A stretch of DNA of 64,000 nucleotides. Origin: Cephalotus follicularis (taxonomy: Eukaryota; Streptophyta; Magnoliopsida; Oxalidales; Cephalotaceae). Positions 47,399-59,450 of the stretch are shown one piece after another. The translations under genes were made by a program, and so were the position numbers. Positions within the stretch are counted from its first letter, which is position 1; each line of letters opens with the position of its first letter. The notes under the pieces were generated by a model. The model saw only the letters and a list, made by a program, of their open reading frames with translations. It had not been told where the DNA came from and ran no database searches. Location: positions 1 through 64,000 of the forward strand of contig BDDD01005919.1 of the NCBI GenBank assembly GCA_001972305.1, written 5' to 3'.

Positions 47399-47998
47399 TC
47401 ACAACTCCGTACCCAACGTCCTCTGCAAGCTCTGCCAGAATCTTGATGTGAACCTCCGGTCTCTATCCGAAACAATGCTGCTGGGGATCCCATGTAACCT
47501 GATCATACCATCCACATACAACCGAGCTAACTCTTCCAAACTGAAGTGCTTCCTTATAGGTATGAAGTGAGCAGACTTGGTCAAACGATCTACTATCACC
47601 CAGATTGCATCATGCTTACTCCTCGTCTGAGGAAAACCAGTGACAAAGTCCATTGATATGTTGTCCCATTGCCACACTGGAATAGGAAACGGTTGAAGAA
47701 GACCTAAAGGCTTCTGTCACTCAGCCTTCACCTGCTGGCATGTCAAGCACCTTGACACTAACCTGGCAATCTCACGCTTCATGCCCCGCCACCAAAAACA
47801 CCGCCTTGGGCCACGATACATCTTGGTACTTCCAGGATGCATTGACCAAGGAGAACGATGAGCTTCTTCTAGGATCTCCTGCTTGATCGTCTCAACATGT
47901 GGCACACATATCCTCTCTCCAAACATCAGAGCACCGTCACCCCTGATGTGGAAGTCAGTCCGAGAATCCTCTCTGACTTGTTTCAACAACTTGGTCAA
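47399..47998 (-). pseudogene. G3 integrase zinc and core domains (fossil)
   Basis: On the minus strand HPGSTKMYRGPRRCFWWRG and CLTCQQVKAE form the zinc domain (47717-47830). [33 protein letters not shown] and [16 protein letters not shown] belong to the core. The order fits the other chromoviruses here. Confidence 0.88.
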
Positions 47999-48001
47999 CC
48001 T

Positions 48002-48430
48002 CTAGTCCTTCTCTTGCAACCCCCGGATCTGCTCTTCCCAAACAGACCTCAATTGTAGAGAAGCCAACACTGCTCCACTGTCCCCAACAGACAGCTCTGC
48101 CATCAAAGATCTCAACTGTTCCAACATTGGCAAGTAAACCAACCGTACATGAGCCAAGGAATCGGAGGACTTCCTGCTCAACGCATCAGCAACCACGTTG
48201 GCCTTACCAGGATGATACTCGATGGTACAATCATAATCCTTGATGAGCTCGATCCATCTCCTCTGCCTCATGTTCAAATGTGGTTGAGAAGACAAATACT
48301 TCAAACTCTGGTGGTCAGTAAGGATCTGGCAGACTTCACCATATAGATAATGACGACATATCTTCAAAGCAAACACCACCGCAGCTAACTCCAAGTCATA
48401 CGTAGGGTAGTCGAGCTCATGAACCTTCAA
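48002..48430 (-). pseudogene. G3 RNase H region (fossil)
   Basis: The minus strand shows [57 protein letters not shown] and [13 protein letters not shown]. These are textbook landmarks of Ty3 RNase H and the link to integrase. Confidence 0.9.
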
Positions 48431-49500
48431 CTACCGAGAAGCATAAGCAAACCTTCCCTTGTTGCATCAACACATAACCAAGACCATGCAAGGAAGCATC
48501 ACTGTAAACCACAAAACCAACCCCCGGAGAAGGAAGGGTCAACACCAGAGCTGATGTCAACTTATCCTTCAGCGTCTGGAAGCTCTTCTCACAGTCTTCC
48601 GACCACACGAACTTCATATCCTTCCTCGTCAACTTCGATAGAGGAGCCGCTATAATCGAGAATCCCTCCATGAATCTTCGATAATAGCCAACAAGTCCAA
48701 GGAAACTGCGCACTTCAGGTATGCTCTTGGGTCTTTCCCAGGCCAACACAGCTTCAACCTTCCTCGGGTCCACTTCAATACCTTGGCCCGAGATCACATG
48801 GCCCAAAAACACAACCCTGTCCAACCAAAACTCACACATACTGAGCTTAGCATACAACTCATGGTTTCTCAAGGTCTGCAGAACAATCCTCCGGTGTTCC
48901 TCGTGCTCAGCCATACACCGCGAGTACACCATCACGTTGTCTATGAACACCACCACAAAGGTGTCCAAGAAGGGTTGGAACACACGATTCATCAAATCCA
49001 TGAAAGCGGCCGGTACATTGGTTAAACCAAACGGCATAACTGAGAACTCATGGAGACCATAACGAGATTTGAAGGCTGTCTTCGGTACATCCTCTTCCTT
49101 CACCTTCAACTGGTGATATCCGAACCAAAGATCTATCTTAGAGAACACACAGGCGTCTCGCAACTAATCAAACAAGTCATCTATCCTTGGCAACGGGTAC
49201 TTGTTACGTACAGTGACCTTGTTGAGTTGCCTATAGTCGATACACAAGCGCATAGCTCCATCCTTCTTCTTCACAAACAGGATCGGAGCAACCCATGGAG
49301 AACTACTAGGTCAGATAAATCCTTTATCCAACCAGTCTTCCAACTATACCTTTAGCTCTTTCAGCTCTACAGGTGCCATAAGGTAAGGGGCAAGGGATAT
49401 AGGAGCCGCACCAGGGATCAACTCGATCTCAAAGTCTATTTCCCTGTCTGGAGGAAGACCTGGTAACTCGTTGGGGAAGACATTGGGAAACTCTCAAACC
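48417..49500 (-). pseudogene. G3 reverse transcriptase region (fossil)
   Basis: On the minus strand [20 protein letters not shown] and [13 protein letters not shown] mark the palm (48880-49060), followed by [20 protein letters not shown] and [16 protein letters not shown]. The upstream part of the domain, to about 49500, is recognisable by [11 protein letters not shown]- and [13 protein letters not shown]-like coding. It is broken. Confidence 0.88.
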
Positions 49501-49628
49501 ACGGGTATGTCCCCTACCTCTGGCTTAGTCATCCGAGTATCCACCACATGAGCTAACAATCCTTGCGCACCTTTACCCAAAGCCTTACGTGCAACCATAG
49601 CTGAGATCAACTTCAAAGGTGCCGAGCG

Positions 49629-49892
49629 CTACTCGCAAACCAGCTTCATGCCTGACTCGTCGGGCAAGCAAAAGGAAACAACCTTACGTGAACAATCGAC
49701 CACTGCTCGGTGCCTTACTAGCCAATCCATGCCCGGGATGGCGTCATAGTCCTCAATCTTGAAGGTAATAAGTTCAGCTACAAAAGTCCGTCCTCTGATA
49801 ACAATATTACAACCTCTGTAGACTCGTTCTACACGGCAACTCTGGCCCGTAGGAACAGATACAACGATCTCTTCGTCCAAGGAACTCAACAC
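49629..49892 (-). pseudogene. G3 aspartic protease region, downstream half (fossil)
   Basis: The minus strand shows GRTFVAELITFKIEDYDAIP followed by GMDWLVRHRAVVDC, the C-terminal half of a Ty3 protease. The active-site half lies just upstream in decayed sequence (about 49893-50000). Confidence 0.75.
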
Positions 49893-50099
49893 TCCACATG
49901 AATGTATGCAAAATGCATGGGCAATGAAGGATAAGGAGGCTCACATGTCAAACAAAATAGTGGCATCTCTTTTGAAGATAAGAGCCTTACCTATAGCCAC
50001 GTCTGCGGATCCAAGAGCATCTTCTCTTTTTAGGGCGTAGACTCTAACTGTTGCCACTGGTCTACCCTGCTGACGACTTCCACCAGCCCTGAATGATCC

Positions 50100-51374
50100 C
50101 GCTTGAGAAGCCATTAATCCACCTCTGGCTCCTACAGGTTGTCTATTAGAAGCAGCTGATCCAGGTGTCGTTGAGGTCTGTTGAACTTGTGGACAATACC
50201 TCTTGATGTACCAAGCCTGGCCACACTGGAAACATTCACGGGTACTTGTCTTACAGTTGCCAAAGTGAAAGCAACCACACTTCTGGCACTTAGGAGGCTG
50301 TTGGGAAACTGATGAACTCTGGTGCCTGCTCTACTGCGCAGCACAGGCTATAGGAGGACTCATCTACTGTAGAGAAAACGTCCCCCAGCCATCAGACCTG
50401 GTCTGTCCCCGGTTTCCACCGTCAGCTTACTGGTTGGGGTACCGTTTCCTTCGCTTCCCCTGCCCTCAGGAGTGACCCTCCCCTTGTGCAGCCAGCTCTC
50501 CTTCTCTCTTTTGTCCCCTTTCTTGGCGATTCCTTTGCTCCATGATACTCTGCTCAACTCTCTTGGCATATTCCATAAAATCTCCAAAGACAGCCTGGTT
50601 GGTTACTGCCACAGTATGTATCACCTCAGGATTCAACCCATCCAAGAATTTCTCATACCTCTCCTATTGGTTTGCAACCAAAGCCGGAGCAAAATGAGAC
50701 AACTCCGTAAAGTGGTATTCATACTGGGTCACAGTCATACTCCCTTGACGCAAATGTAGAAACTCTCTCCTGTTCCCCTTCACGAAGGTAGCCGGGAAGA
50801 AGTACTGACGGAACTCCCCCTTGAAAACATCCCAAGTGATCATAGCAACATCAGTATGCCTGGCTTGGAGAGCTTCCCACAAACGAAGAGCATTCTTCCT
50901 TACCAAGAAGACGGCAAGTCCAACGCGTGAGTCGTCAGAAACTCCCATCTGTACTAAAAGCATCTCAAGATGATTCAGCCATACCTCTGCATCTGCTGGA
51001 TCATCTGTTCCCTCAAAAGTTGTAGCACCTAAACGTTGCAGCCGTTCCATCGGTAAAGCTTGAGGTCGAGAACTACTCAAGGCTTGTTCTATCATCGTAG
51101 CAAACTACATCCACTCTGCTTGACCACCAGTACCAATCAGAGGCGGTACATGCGTTGCTGACTGCGCTGTCGGGACCTCAGCGGCCACAGCTTGTCCGGT
51201 CTCCTGTTCAACCATCCCAGGGTTAACTTGCACACCAGGCCTAACAGGAGGCAGTTCTTGATCCACATGGGGTGGGGAGGTCTCACTTCCTCTACCTTGA
51301 CCACGTCCTCTGGCTGGGGAGACCCCTCGTCCCCTAGCCACGCCACTTCCTCTGGTCTGACGCGGAGGCACCAT
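50100..51374 (-). pseudogene. G3 gag region (fossil)
   Basis: The start near 51374 is rich in arginine and glycine (RGRGVSPARGRGQGRG). The gag core follows at 50664-51095 with EGTDDPADAEVWLNHLEMLL, LWEALQARH and FKGEFRQYFFPATF. REFLHLRQGSMTVTQYEYHF closes the core. Cysteine- and histidine-rich coding for zinc knuckles lies near 50170-50300 in decayed form. In relatives this protein builds the particle and binds RNA. Confidence 0.82.
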
Positions 51375-51485
51375 CTACCTTCATATGCAAGGTTAAGACA
51401 TTGCTAACAAGTACACTATATGAAACGCAATGCATTCATACCCCCCAAAAGTCTCCAATGAAACACAAGGAAACTAAACCGGTCT

Positions 51486-51497
51486 CTCTGATACCAA
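51486..51497 (-). other. G3 primer binding site
   Basis: The minus strand reads TGGTATCAGAGA a few bases inside the 5' LTR edge at 51503. Eleven of twelve positions match the initiator-tRNA-Met complement. Confidence 0.85.
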
Positions 51498-51502
51498 AAA
51501 GC

Positions 51503-54500
51503 TGACACGCCCAATTCTCGAGCACCCCTGCCGGAGGACGGCCGTGCCAGGTGGAAGGATCCCTCACCTGGATCCCTAACCAAACCCCAACAAGCAAAGG
51601 CTAACGCCAAGGTTAGGGAAGGCGTTAAAAATGCGCTGCCGAGGAGAGCCGCGCTCCCCAGACCCAACGCACCCAAGGCATAAAAACAAGGAATGCCCGA
51701 GCAGGAAGGAGGAATTTCCCATCTCCTCAAAGCCAAAAATGTCACGCATGTCATAAGAAACACATAGCAAGGAAAGGACAAAGAAGGAAGGGTAAAACTG
51801 TAAAGTAACCCTTACTTAAACCATCCCCAAAACTCAACGCTTAACTAAAGGGAAAACGCACAACACCCACTTACCAAACGCACCGCTTAACTAAAGGGAA
51901 CACTCTCAACAGCCACTGCCCAAACGCACCATTCCACTAAAGGAACATGCCAGGGGAGGGAACCAGGGTAAAGAACGCAACACTATGTCTTGCCTGGTCT
52001 CCCAGGCAGGGATACAACCACAACATCACAATATGATGTAACACAAGCCAGGACTGCGCCCCATACTAAGACATGCCTTCCCCGGACGAACCATCCACGG
52101 CCATGTCCTCGTTGGACAACAACTTCGGACATGTCCTCCCCGGGCATGTCCTCCCTAGGCCATGACCATACAAACAAGGTTATGCCCGGGCAGAAGAAAA
52201 CGAAAACGTTAAACATAAGGCTAAGCCTGGGATCAACACAAGGGCCCGGGGACAAATGCCAAGCATTGGGACAACTACCCGGCATCCCAAAAATGCTCAA
52301 ACTACACTAAGGATATAACATCTCACCCTGTCCAGGCACCCAGGGGATCCACCAGGGCTCACCCACCAAAACATCTCCAGGGACCGAGCTGGTCCGAGGT
52401 CGGGTGGTCGGGCAAAACTAAAGAAAACTGCTTACTCCCACTTAACGCCTACGGCATGCCCGGGGACAACGCCCGGGGACGCCACCAGACTTCAGCTTAG
52501 GGTTAACCAACCTGAGCTGCGAAGTCAACGAGTACCAAGCCACCCTTCCACCGGCATCTCAGCAGAGGTGCCACGCACGAAATGGCCTGGGGAGAAACAC
52601 TTACGTTTCACCAAGGCCAGGGCTGGGGAGACCTGCTCCTTCGCCTAGGGTCAAACAACCCCCGAACTCATACGTCATCCCTGCACACCCAAACACTTCG
52701 CAAAAAAAGTGCCAGGGCTGAAAGAACAGCATAAACAACAAGTATATAAAATAAGAGAATTATATACACCGCCCCGGACAAACTGCCAAGGACACACAAC
52801 ATCCAAAAGTATATACATGTTTACAAAGAAGGTTTTACAAGGCATAGATATCAACAAAATCTATACAAAACCCCATCAATGTCCCCAAATACATGAAGGT
52901 GTCCGTGGCCTAGGGGCCATCCTAAGGTGCTACGTCAGCATCTACCTCTTTCAGCTCGCTGTCCTTAGTGGATCTTAAGAACGTTGCTGCCCCGCTCCCT
53001 TTGCACAAAAAAACTGAGAGGGGATTAGTCCAACTGACTAGTGAGTAAGATCAAGGAATATCCTGGGCAAACCCACTTCCACCGAGGTGCCAAGAGCCAA
53101 GGAGAAACCTGCCCTCCCCCAACTGGGCCAAAGGACATCCCATATCCACTGCTCAACAAAACAAGGCAGGAGTGAAAAATACACAAGGATATCAATAACA
53201 AGGAAAATCCCGAGGAGACGTCAGAGCTACCAACTCAATGACTGACCTTAACTCTAAGGATCAACAATTACCAAGGGGACTACTGGTACTGTATCAATCA
53301 TAAGCACATTCCACACACGCACATGCACACATCAAACTCACACACTTCCATAGCCGGAACCACCTCGACAGCATAAATAACAACTCCTTTGACGTTCTAT
53401 CAACGCGGTCATGGGCTACAGGACTGAACACATTCCTCATATACTCATATAAATACCCACTTCCAGAGCACCACAAGAACATCGGTAGAAGGGCTACGCA
53501 AGCACTCCTCCCTCGGCAAATCATACGTTGGCGCACCTCACTATATGAACCTCGATCGAGGGGCTACGCAAGCCCACCCCTGTCGGCAATCACGAGCTCA
53601 ACACTACACTCGGTGAACCTCGATCGAGAAGCTACCTCGTCAGCAATCACATAGCGTTAGTATCGTCCAAGGGGCCCGTGAATCACCGCTCAGCTCTGCC
53701 CTTGACGAGATAACAGATGAGAAACTCGGCTCAGAGGTAAGTGTATCAACACTTAGACCATCTCGTACCGGCAATCTCATACATAACCAAGTAACCATCA
53801 CCCAATAACCAGTACCCAAGGACAACAACACATGATATCAAATAAAGCATGAATACTCAACAAAAAGGGGAAACAAGAAGTTCAGCTCAGGCAAAGTAGT
53901 ATTCACATGCAATATCAACAAGATGACAGGAGAAGAAATCCTAGTCAAAGATAATATCATGGAAAGGCATATAAACAATAACTCTCAGTTATCAATTGAT
54001 AGAAAGAAGAACATCCCACTCACTAGTATCAGTAGCTTCCTTAGCTTGCTTCCTTGTTGCGCAGGCTCTGAGCCTAGATTTTCCTCTGCAAGACCAACAC
54101 ACAACAACGCTTCGCTACCATGAACAACATATCTGAAGCTATGCATGAACCACATAAACCCAAGAAAACCAAGGCGAAGCTCTCCCTCGACCTCATTATC
54201 ATGCCTGCACCAACCATGCAACGCACCAAAACGTACTAAGGAGAACACTTACCGGCTAGACGTGTAGACAGGTGAAAGAAAGTTCCAACCTCAAACAGCG
54301 CTCAAAGCTTCAGAAGAAAGATGAAGAAGAAAGATGAAAGCTCACTCTCCTAAATCACTTCTTCCGGCGTGATCAGACGTCTGCTGAAACCAATACCCGA
54401 ACTTCTTAAGCAAGCTTTGCATCTCTCCCAACACCAACTCAACCTCTCTTATAACTTAACCCATATCAAACATTGGGCCTCCACCAAGCCCAAACCAAAG

Positions 54501-54611
54501 TAACTCTTACCCATGAAAAGAGCCCAAACCAACCACAACCAAGGAGAAAAGAAAAAAAAATTCCCCCATGCCCAAACATCAATTTACCCAAAATTAATGC
54601 GTGTCGTTACA
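51503..54611 (-). repeat. G3 5' LTR
   Basis: This 3,109-base LTR is the partner of 43439-46577. It runs TGACACGCCCAATT to GTGTCGTTACA. The CATGTCCTCCCC phrase is repeated near 52083-52160. Non-coding. Confidence 0.92.
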
Positions 54612-54616
54612 AATAC

Positions 54617-56313
54617 AATGCCTCCTCTGTCAATGATCTCACGGATCAAATGATAACGCCGTAAGATATGTTTGGACCGTTGGTGAGACCCGGGCTCCTT
54701 GGCTTGTGTAACAGCCCCATTATTGTCACAGTAGAGAACTACATGACGACTAATGGTTCGAACCACTCCATGTTCAGCTATGAACTTAAGCATCCAAACA
54801 CCATCTTTTGCAGCATCTGAGGCTTCTATATACTCTGCTTCCATAGTTGAGTCTATCGTAGTTTCTTGTTTTGAGCTTCTCCAACTCATAGCAGCGCCAT
54901 TCAGGATATATGCATATCCCGACACTGATTTGTGATCATCTGGATCACTATTGAAACTGGAGTCAGTGTTTCCCTCCAATTTCAACTCACTATCCCACCG
55001 TTGATCAAGAAGGCATCCTGAGTCTATCTAAGGTACTTAAGGATCCCCCTGACTACTTCCCAGTGTTTCATACCGGGATTGGACTGAAACCGACTTGCCA
55101 TACCCAGGGCATGTGCGACATCAGGCCTAGTACACAGCATGGCATACATGATCAATCACACAGCCTTTCCTCAGATGTCTACGGGGACATATTCTTGGGA
55201 AGTTGAATTCCATGGCCTATTGGCAATAAGCCCCATTTGGAATTCTCCATACTGAACCGTTTCAACACTTTGCTGATGTACTGGCTTTGGGAAAGCCCAA
55301 GCAACCTATTAGATCTATCTACATAGATCTTTATACCAAGTATGTAGGAGGCTTCTCCCAAATCCTTCATGGAGAAGTTCTTGTCTAGCCACACTTTCAC
55401 GGATTGCAACATCCCTACATCATTTCCAATGAGTAGGATGTCATCCACGTATGGTACCAAGAAAGTGATACCTAAGTTTTCATATTTCTGGTAGACACAA
55501 GGCTCATCTACATTTTTAATGAACCCAAAAGACTTAATAGCCTTACCAAAATGTATGTTCCAGCTCCTAGATGCTTGCTTGAGGCCATAAATAGACATTT
55601 GAAGCTTGCACACCATGTGTGAAGTTTCAGTGGATGTAAACCCCTCGAGTTGGGACATATAAATGTCCTCTTAAAGATGTCCATTTATGAACGCAGTCTT
55701 GACATCCATTTGCCATATCTCAGAGTCATAATGAGCAGCAATAGCAAGAAAAATCTGAATAAATTCGAGCATCACGACTGGTGAGAAAGTTTTGGTATAA
55801 TCGACACCTTGTCGCTGTCTATACCCTTTCGCCACCAATCGCGCATTGTATGTCTCAATCTTTCCATCTGGGCCAATCTTCTTCTTGAAGATCCATTTGC
55901 AACCAATAGGCACTATGCCCTCAGGAGCTTCGACCAAGTTCCAAACTTGATTGGCATACATGGAATCCATCTCAGATTTCATGGCATCTAACCATTCCTC
56001 GGATTTAGTGCCTTGCACTGCTTCCTGATAGCTGCCAGGCTCATCATCCTCGATGATGTTGGGTTCATCAATGGCTTCAACAAGAAAACCATATTTCTCG
56101 GGAGCTGTTGAAACTTTGCCTGATCTCCTCAATGTATGAGTGCCTAAATGAAATCCAATATCATGCTGGAAACTAATTCTGACTGTGTCTCTAGAGGTAC
56201 CAGCCTCTAATTCCTTTTGTTCACTGGGATGGTAGAAATAATATCCCATTGATTCTTTGGGATACCCCACAAACCCACACCGATCCGTTCGTGCCTCCAG
56301 CTTATTAGGTTCC
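54617..56313 (-). pseudogene. Copia-1 pol region: reverse transcriptase and RNase H (fossil)
   Basis: On the minus strand the order runs from high to low coordinates. The integrase end (RCGFVGYPKESMGYYFYHP, near 56215-56290) comes first, then the reverse-transcriptase start (AMKSEMDSMYANQVWNLVEA and GCKWIFKKK, near 55860-56010). The YVDD catalytic motif lies at about 55440-55451 in FLVPYVDDILLIGND. RNase H follows (NGAAMSWRSSKQETTIDSTM and EAEYIEASDA, near 54800-54900). It is the best-read Copia pol in the window but still a fossil. Copia-3 begins at 56314. Confidence 0.88.
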
Positions 56314-57652
56314 TGATAGAAACGCATCCAATCCCATAAATGGACAATGGTGTGTTGGGTGTAAAACAAAACAAAACATACAAACATGGCTGTAATATCC
56401 CGTTTTTCCGTGTAGATTTTTCGGGCTTTTCAATTTGTTTTGTGTGGGCTGTCGATTTTTTTTCGGTTTGTGGACTGCCCATTTTTCGGTTTGTTTTGCT
56501 TTTGGTTAGGCTAAGCGGGTTTTAGCCTTAGCGTAGTGGGTTTTGATATTAAGTCCATGAATAAATAAAATAATTTTTGGCTTTTTATTTATGTGTTAAA
56601 AACCCATTTTTAGCATTTTAAAATATCAAAAACCCTAATTTTATAATGAAAATTGTTTATCTCCCACTCTCTCTCTCTCTCTCTCCCTCCCCGCTGTCTC
56701 TCCCATTCTCTCTCACCTCTCACCCTCTGCCGTCGGCGTCGATGCCGATATGGCACCGACGAAGGCACCGGTCGAATCCCCATGACATCCTGAGTCCACC
56801 GTACCCAACCCCTGCACCGGCGGACGTCTCCTTCGGCGTGCGCGATGTCTTCTCTCCCCGCCACTGTCGAGCGCCGTAGCTCCGTCTCAGGTGATAGTCA
56901 CGACAAGACAAGGTCATATTCGGCATCCTGGCAACGAGAGGAAGCGAACCCGACCAACCTCGACCCTTGGCGACACCGGAAAAGCAGATCGGCGCAAAGT
57001 CAGTCGCGGTCAAACGTCTTCGTTCTGGCCAAATACGACGGTTTCATGGAAAACGCGCCTTGGATATGGAATCACCGGCCTCAAACGCTCCAAATCGGCC
57101 CCTTATGGTGACTGACCGGTGACGCGTGACAGACACGTGCCGACCAGCAGCGGCGCGTGAGCCCACTCGAGGCTGTCCCCGGCGACATGTTTTCAGACAG
57201 TTTTCCGACTCCGTTCTTCGCATAGGTGTGATCCGTTCCAGTTCCGCGATGTGATTATGGCTCTGTGCTCTGTTTCGACTGCATTCGATAAACTCTGAAC
57301 CCTACTCCGTTACATTCTGTTTTCGATTGAATTATGTAATTATGTAATCATTTTACGATATTATGAGCTGAACTAGTATTATGATTTGAAATTGGATGAA
57401 TTGGACAAATTGGACTTACCTTAGCGAATTCAAAAATATGTTTACATGAGACTTCTATGAATTGGACTTAGTAAACCTATCATTATGTTATATGGTTATG
57501 ATCAGTGTACAATGACCCATGAGTTAAGGTATGATTTTATTTCAAGTCCTTATGAGAACGATTTTATTTCTGTTAGATGTTTGCAACAAGCGATGAGCGG
57601 TCTAGAGAAGTCTCGATATATATTCTTGAGGTTGTTTTGGTGACTGCATGAG

Positions 57653-58330
57653 GTACGGATTTCTATCGTTCCCTGGCTATCTGATTATCAAACTAAAATC
57701 AGTTTTATTCCATGATCTCGTTTTATAGACTTGGTTATGTTTTAACGTACGGATGCTTTCGCTCTTTGGCTATCTTTCTGATTTGATCGTAATAAATTCA
57801 GTTTCTGTTTTAGAAGTACGGATCTTATCGTTCTTGGGCTATCCAACTTATTTGAAATAAACCCAGTTTTATAAGTATGTTCCTTTGGATTTTATGAACG
57901 TTGTTATGATTCGGGTTTTGACACGTTCTGGAACTAAAGTTGGTTTTGACATTTTTACGAAATTAAATGTTCTGACTTTATATATGCTCAGTTATGATTT
58001 GTTTATGAAATGCTATGCGATCATCTTTTTTATGGTGAATTAAAATGAGTTGATTTCTGATTGTGAAAACGTTCGGATTTCTTTGTTTTTGGGTCATTAT
58101 CCTCCGATTTTATCGAAATGAATTCAGATATGTTTTTCGTACGGATTCTCCTTTCTTTGGGTTCTTTATCGGTTTATTTAAAATAAACTCAGATTATGTT
58201 TTAGTACGGATTTTCTATTCTTCGGCTATCTGATTTTATTGGAACTGTCCCGTTTTACTTTTATGAATAATGTACGGATTTTCGTTTCTTGACACACTCT
58301 TACTGATTCAGTTCTGTTTTGACAATAAAT
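57653..58330 (+). repeat. Diverged minisatellite in S3, unit about 67 bases
   Basis: Units open with GTACGGAT or a near version at 57653, 57747, 57816, 58072, 58139, 58204 and 58272. Most are 65-69 bases apart. Each continues with a TTTCTTTGGCTATCTGATTT-like phrase and an AAATAAACTCAG-like phrase. The G2 LTRs carry what looks like one such unit (on the minus strand, near 21870-21915 and 29440-29495). Confidence 0.75.
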
Positions 58331-59361
58331 ACTGAATCTTTGTTATTATGCGGTTTTATGAATATGTTCCCTTTTGGTATTATGAATTCCGTTATATTTG
58401 GATTTTGAAAATAAAGTCACTTGATACTTTATGAGGTAAATATTTATGACTTTATAATGTGTTTACGAAAAGTTATGCAATCATCTCTTTATTGTGAAAT
58501 TAAATGAGCTGATTTTCCGATTATGAAAGTATGTGAAACTATATCGTTTGAGAACGATTTATGATAATGTTTGGGAAACTTTTTCTATATGTTTTAAAAT
58601 GATTTGATGAAATCATAGTTTTTGAAATGGTGATATACTGAGCTTTTATAACCACCTATGGGGGTACCATAGGCATGCTGTGAGCCTGGTACGGGGGCAT
58701 GACACTTTCCGTAACGGTGTGATTAGTTTACGGCGTCTCTCTGTGATGTCCTTGGATAGGATTTGTGATAGAGGCGTATGGATCGATCCTAGTTATATGT
58801 TTTGGGATATGGGAATTGTATGTGTAGTGCCGTACACTGCAATTCTATTTGGCATGTGGAATTAGATACTTCCTTGCTATATGGGTTTCGATATGTGATA
58901 CGTTTTGGTGCTCAGTTATGGAACTTATGTTTTCAAAGGTTTCGTGTATGTTTTGAAAGTTATGGAATCTATGTTTTGGAAAGGTATGCTTTATGTTTTC
59001 AAAGCTATGAACTTGGTTATATGTTTTGCTATGGGCATTTACAAAGCATGTTTTAAACTATTTTTCTTGCTTAAGATTTCTGCTTTTAAAGTACTTTTGA
59101 AATCTTACTGCTTTCAAATTATCATTTATCGTTTATTGTTTTGTTTTGTTCCGTAATCTGTTTGTTTCATACTGTTCAGAAACTGTTTTCTTTTGTTCCG
59201 CAAAATGTTTTATTCTATTTCGTAGAGCGTTTCGTTTCATAAAATGTTTTGTATCGTATCATGTTTGTTTCAAATACTGTATCGAGCATGATATTGTTTT
59301 GTTTCGAATACTGTTTCGTTTTGGTAAACTGTTTTGTTTCAGATACAGTTTGTTTCGTTCT

Positions 59362-59450
59362 GTTATGATTCGTAACTGATCTGTTATGATTCGTAACTGT
59401 TCTGTTTTGTTTCATAACCGTTCTGTTTTGATTCGTATCTGTTTTGATTC
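59362..59450 (+). repeat. Short tandem repeat, unit about 21 bases, in S3
   Basis: TGTTATGATTCGTAACT-like units start near 59361, 59382, 59403 and 59424, with a shorter step to 59440. It lies in a longer T-rich region (59100-59510) full of TGTTTCGT phrases. Confidence 0.6.

Larger units (their letters stand above)
43439..54611 (-). mobile_element. G3: Ty3 chromovirus, Tekay/Del-like, nested in Copia-1
   Basis: This 11.2 kb minus-strand element has the 3' LTR at 43439-46577, the body at 46578-51502 and the 5' LTR at 51503-54611. It is flanked by the perfect duplication AATAC (43434-43438 and 54612-54616). LTRs run TGACACGCCC to CGTTACA. Polypurine tract and primer site are both visible. The full Ty3 set of domains is present. 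LTRs differ at about 8% in 140- to 245-base samples and less elsewhere. It belongs to a more GC-rich LTR family that lacks the GTCGAC arrays. It is whole in layout but broken in frame at several points. Confidence 0.93.
6187..56313 (-). mobile_element. Copia-1: outer Copia element, split by nested insertions
   Basis: This is a Ty1/Copia element on the minus strand. The left LTR is 6187-7067 continued at 42069-43300, about 2.1 kb in total. The body continues at 43301-43438 and 54612-56313. The left edge TACTTGG and following bases align with the Copia-2 LTR start TATTGGAAAC. The right LTR edge, CTAACA at 43300, is followed by GTCTCCCACTTGG, the reverse complement of a Copia polypurine tract. 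G1 is inserted in the LTR and G3 in the body. Copia-3 begins at 56314, so the 5' LTR lies outside the window. It is broken and older than G1, G3 and Copia-3. Confidence 0.75.

Noticed and set aside
56640-57190. GC-rich open frames that might be a captured host exon
   Set aside because: The section lies wholly inside solo LTR S3 near its pyrimidine-rich start region. Overlapping frames on both strands have no recognisable domain. A database search could still change this.
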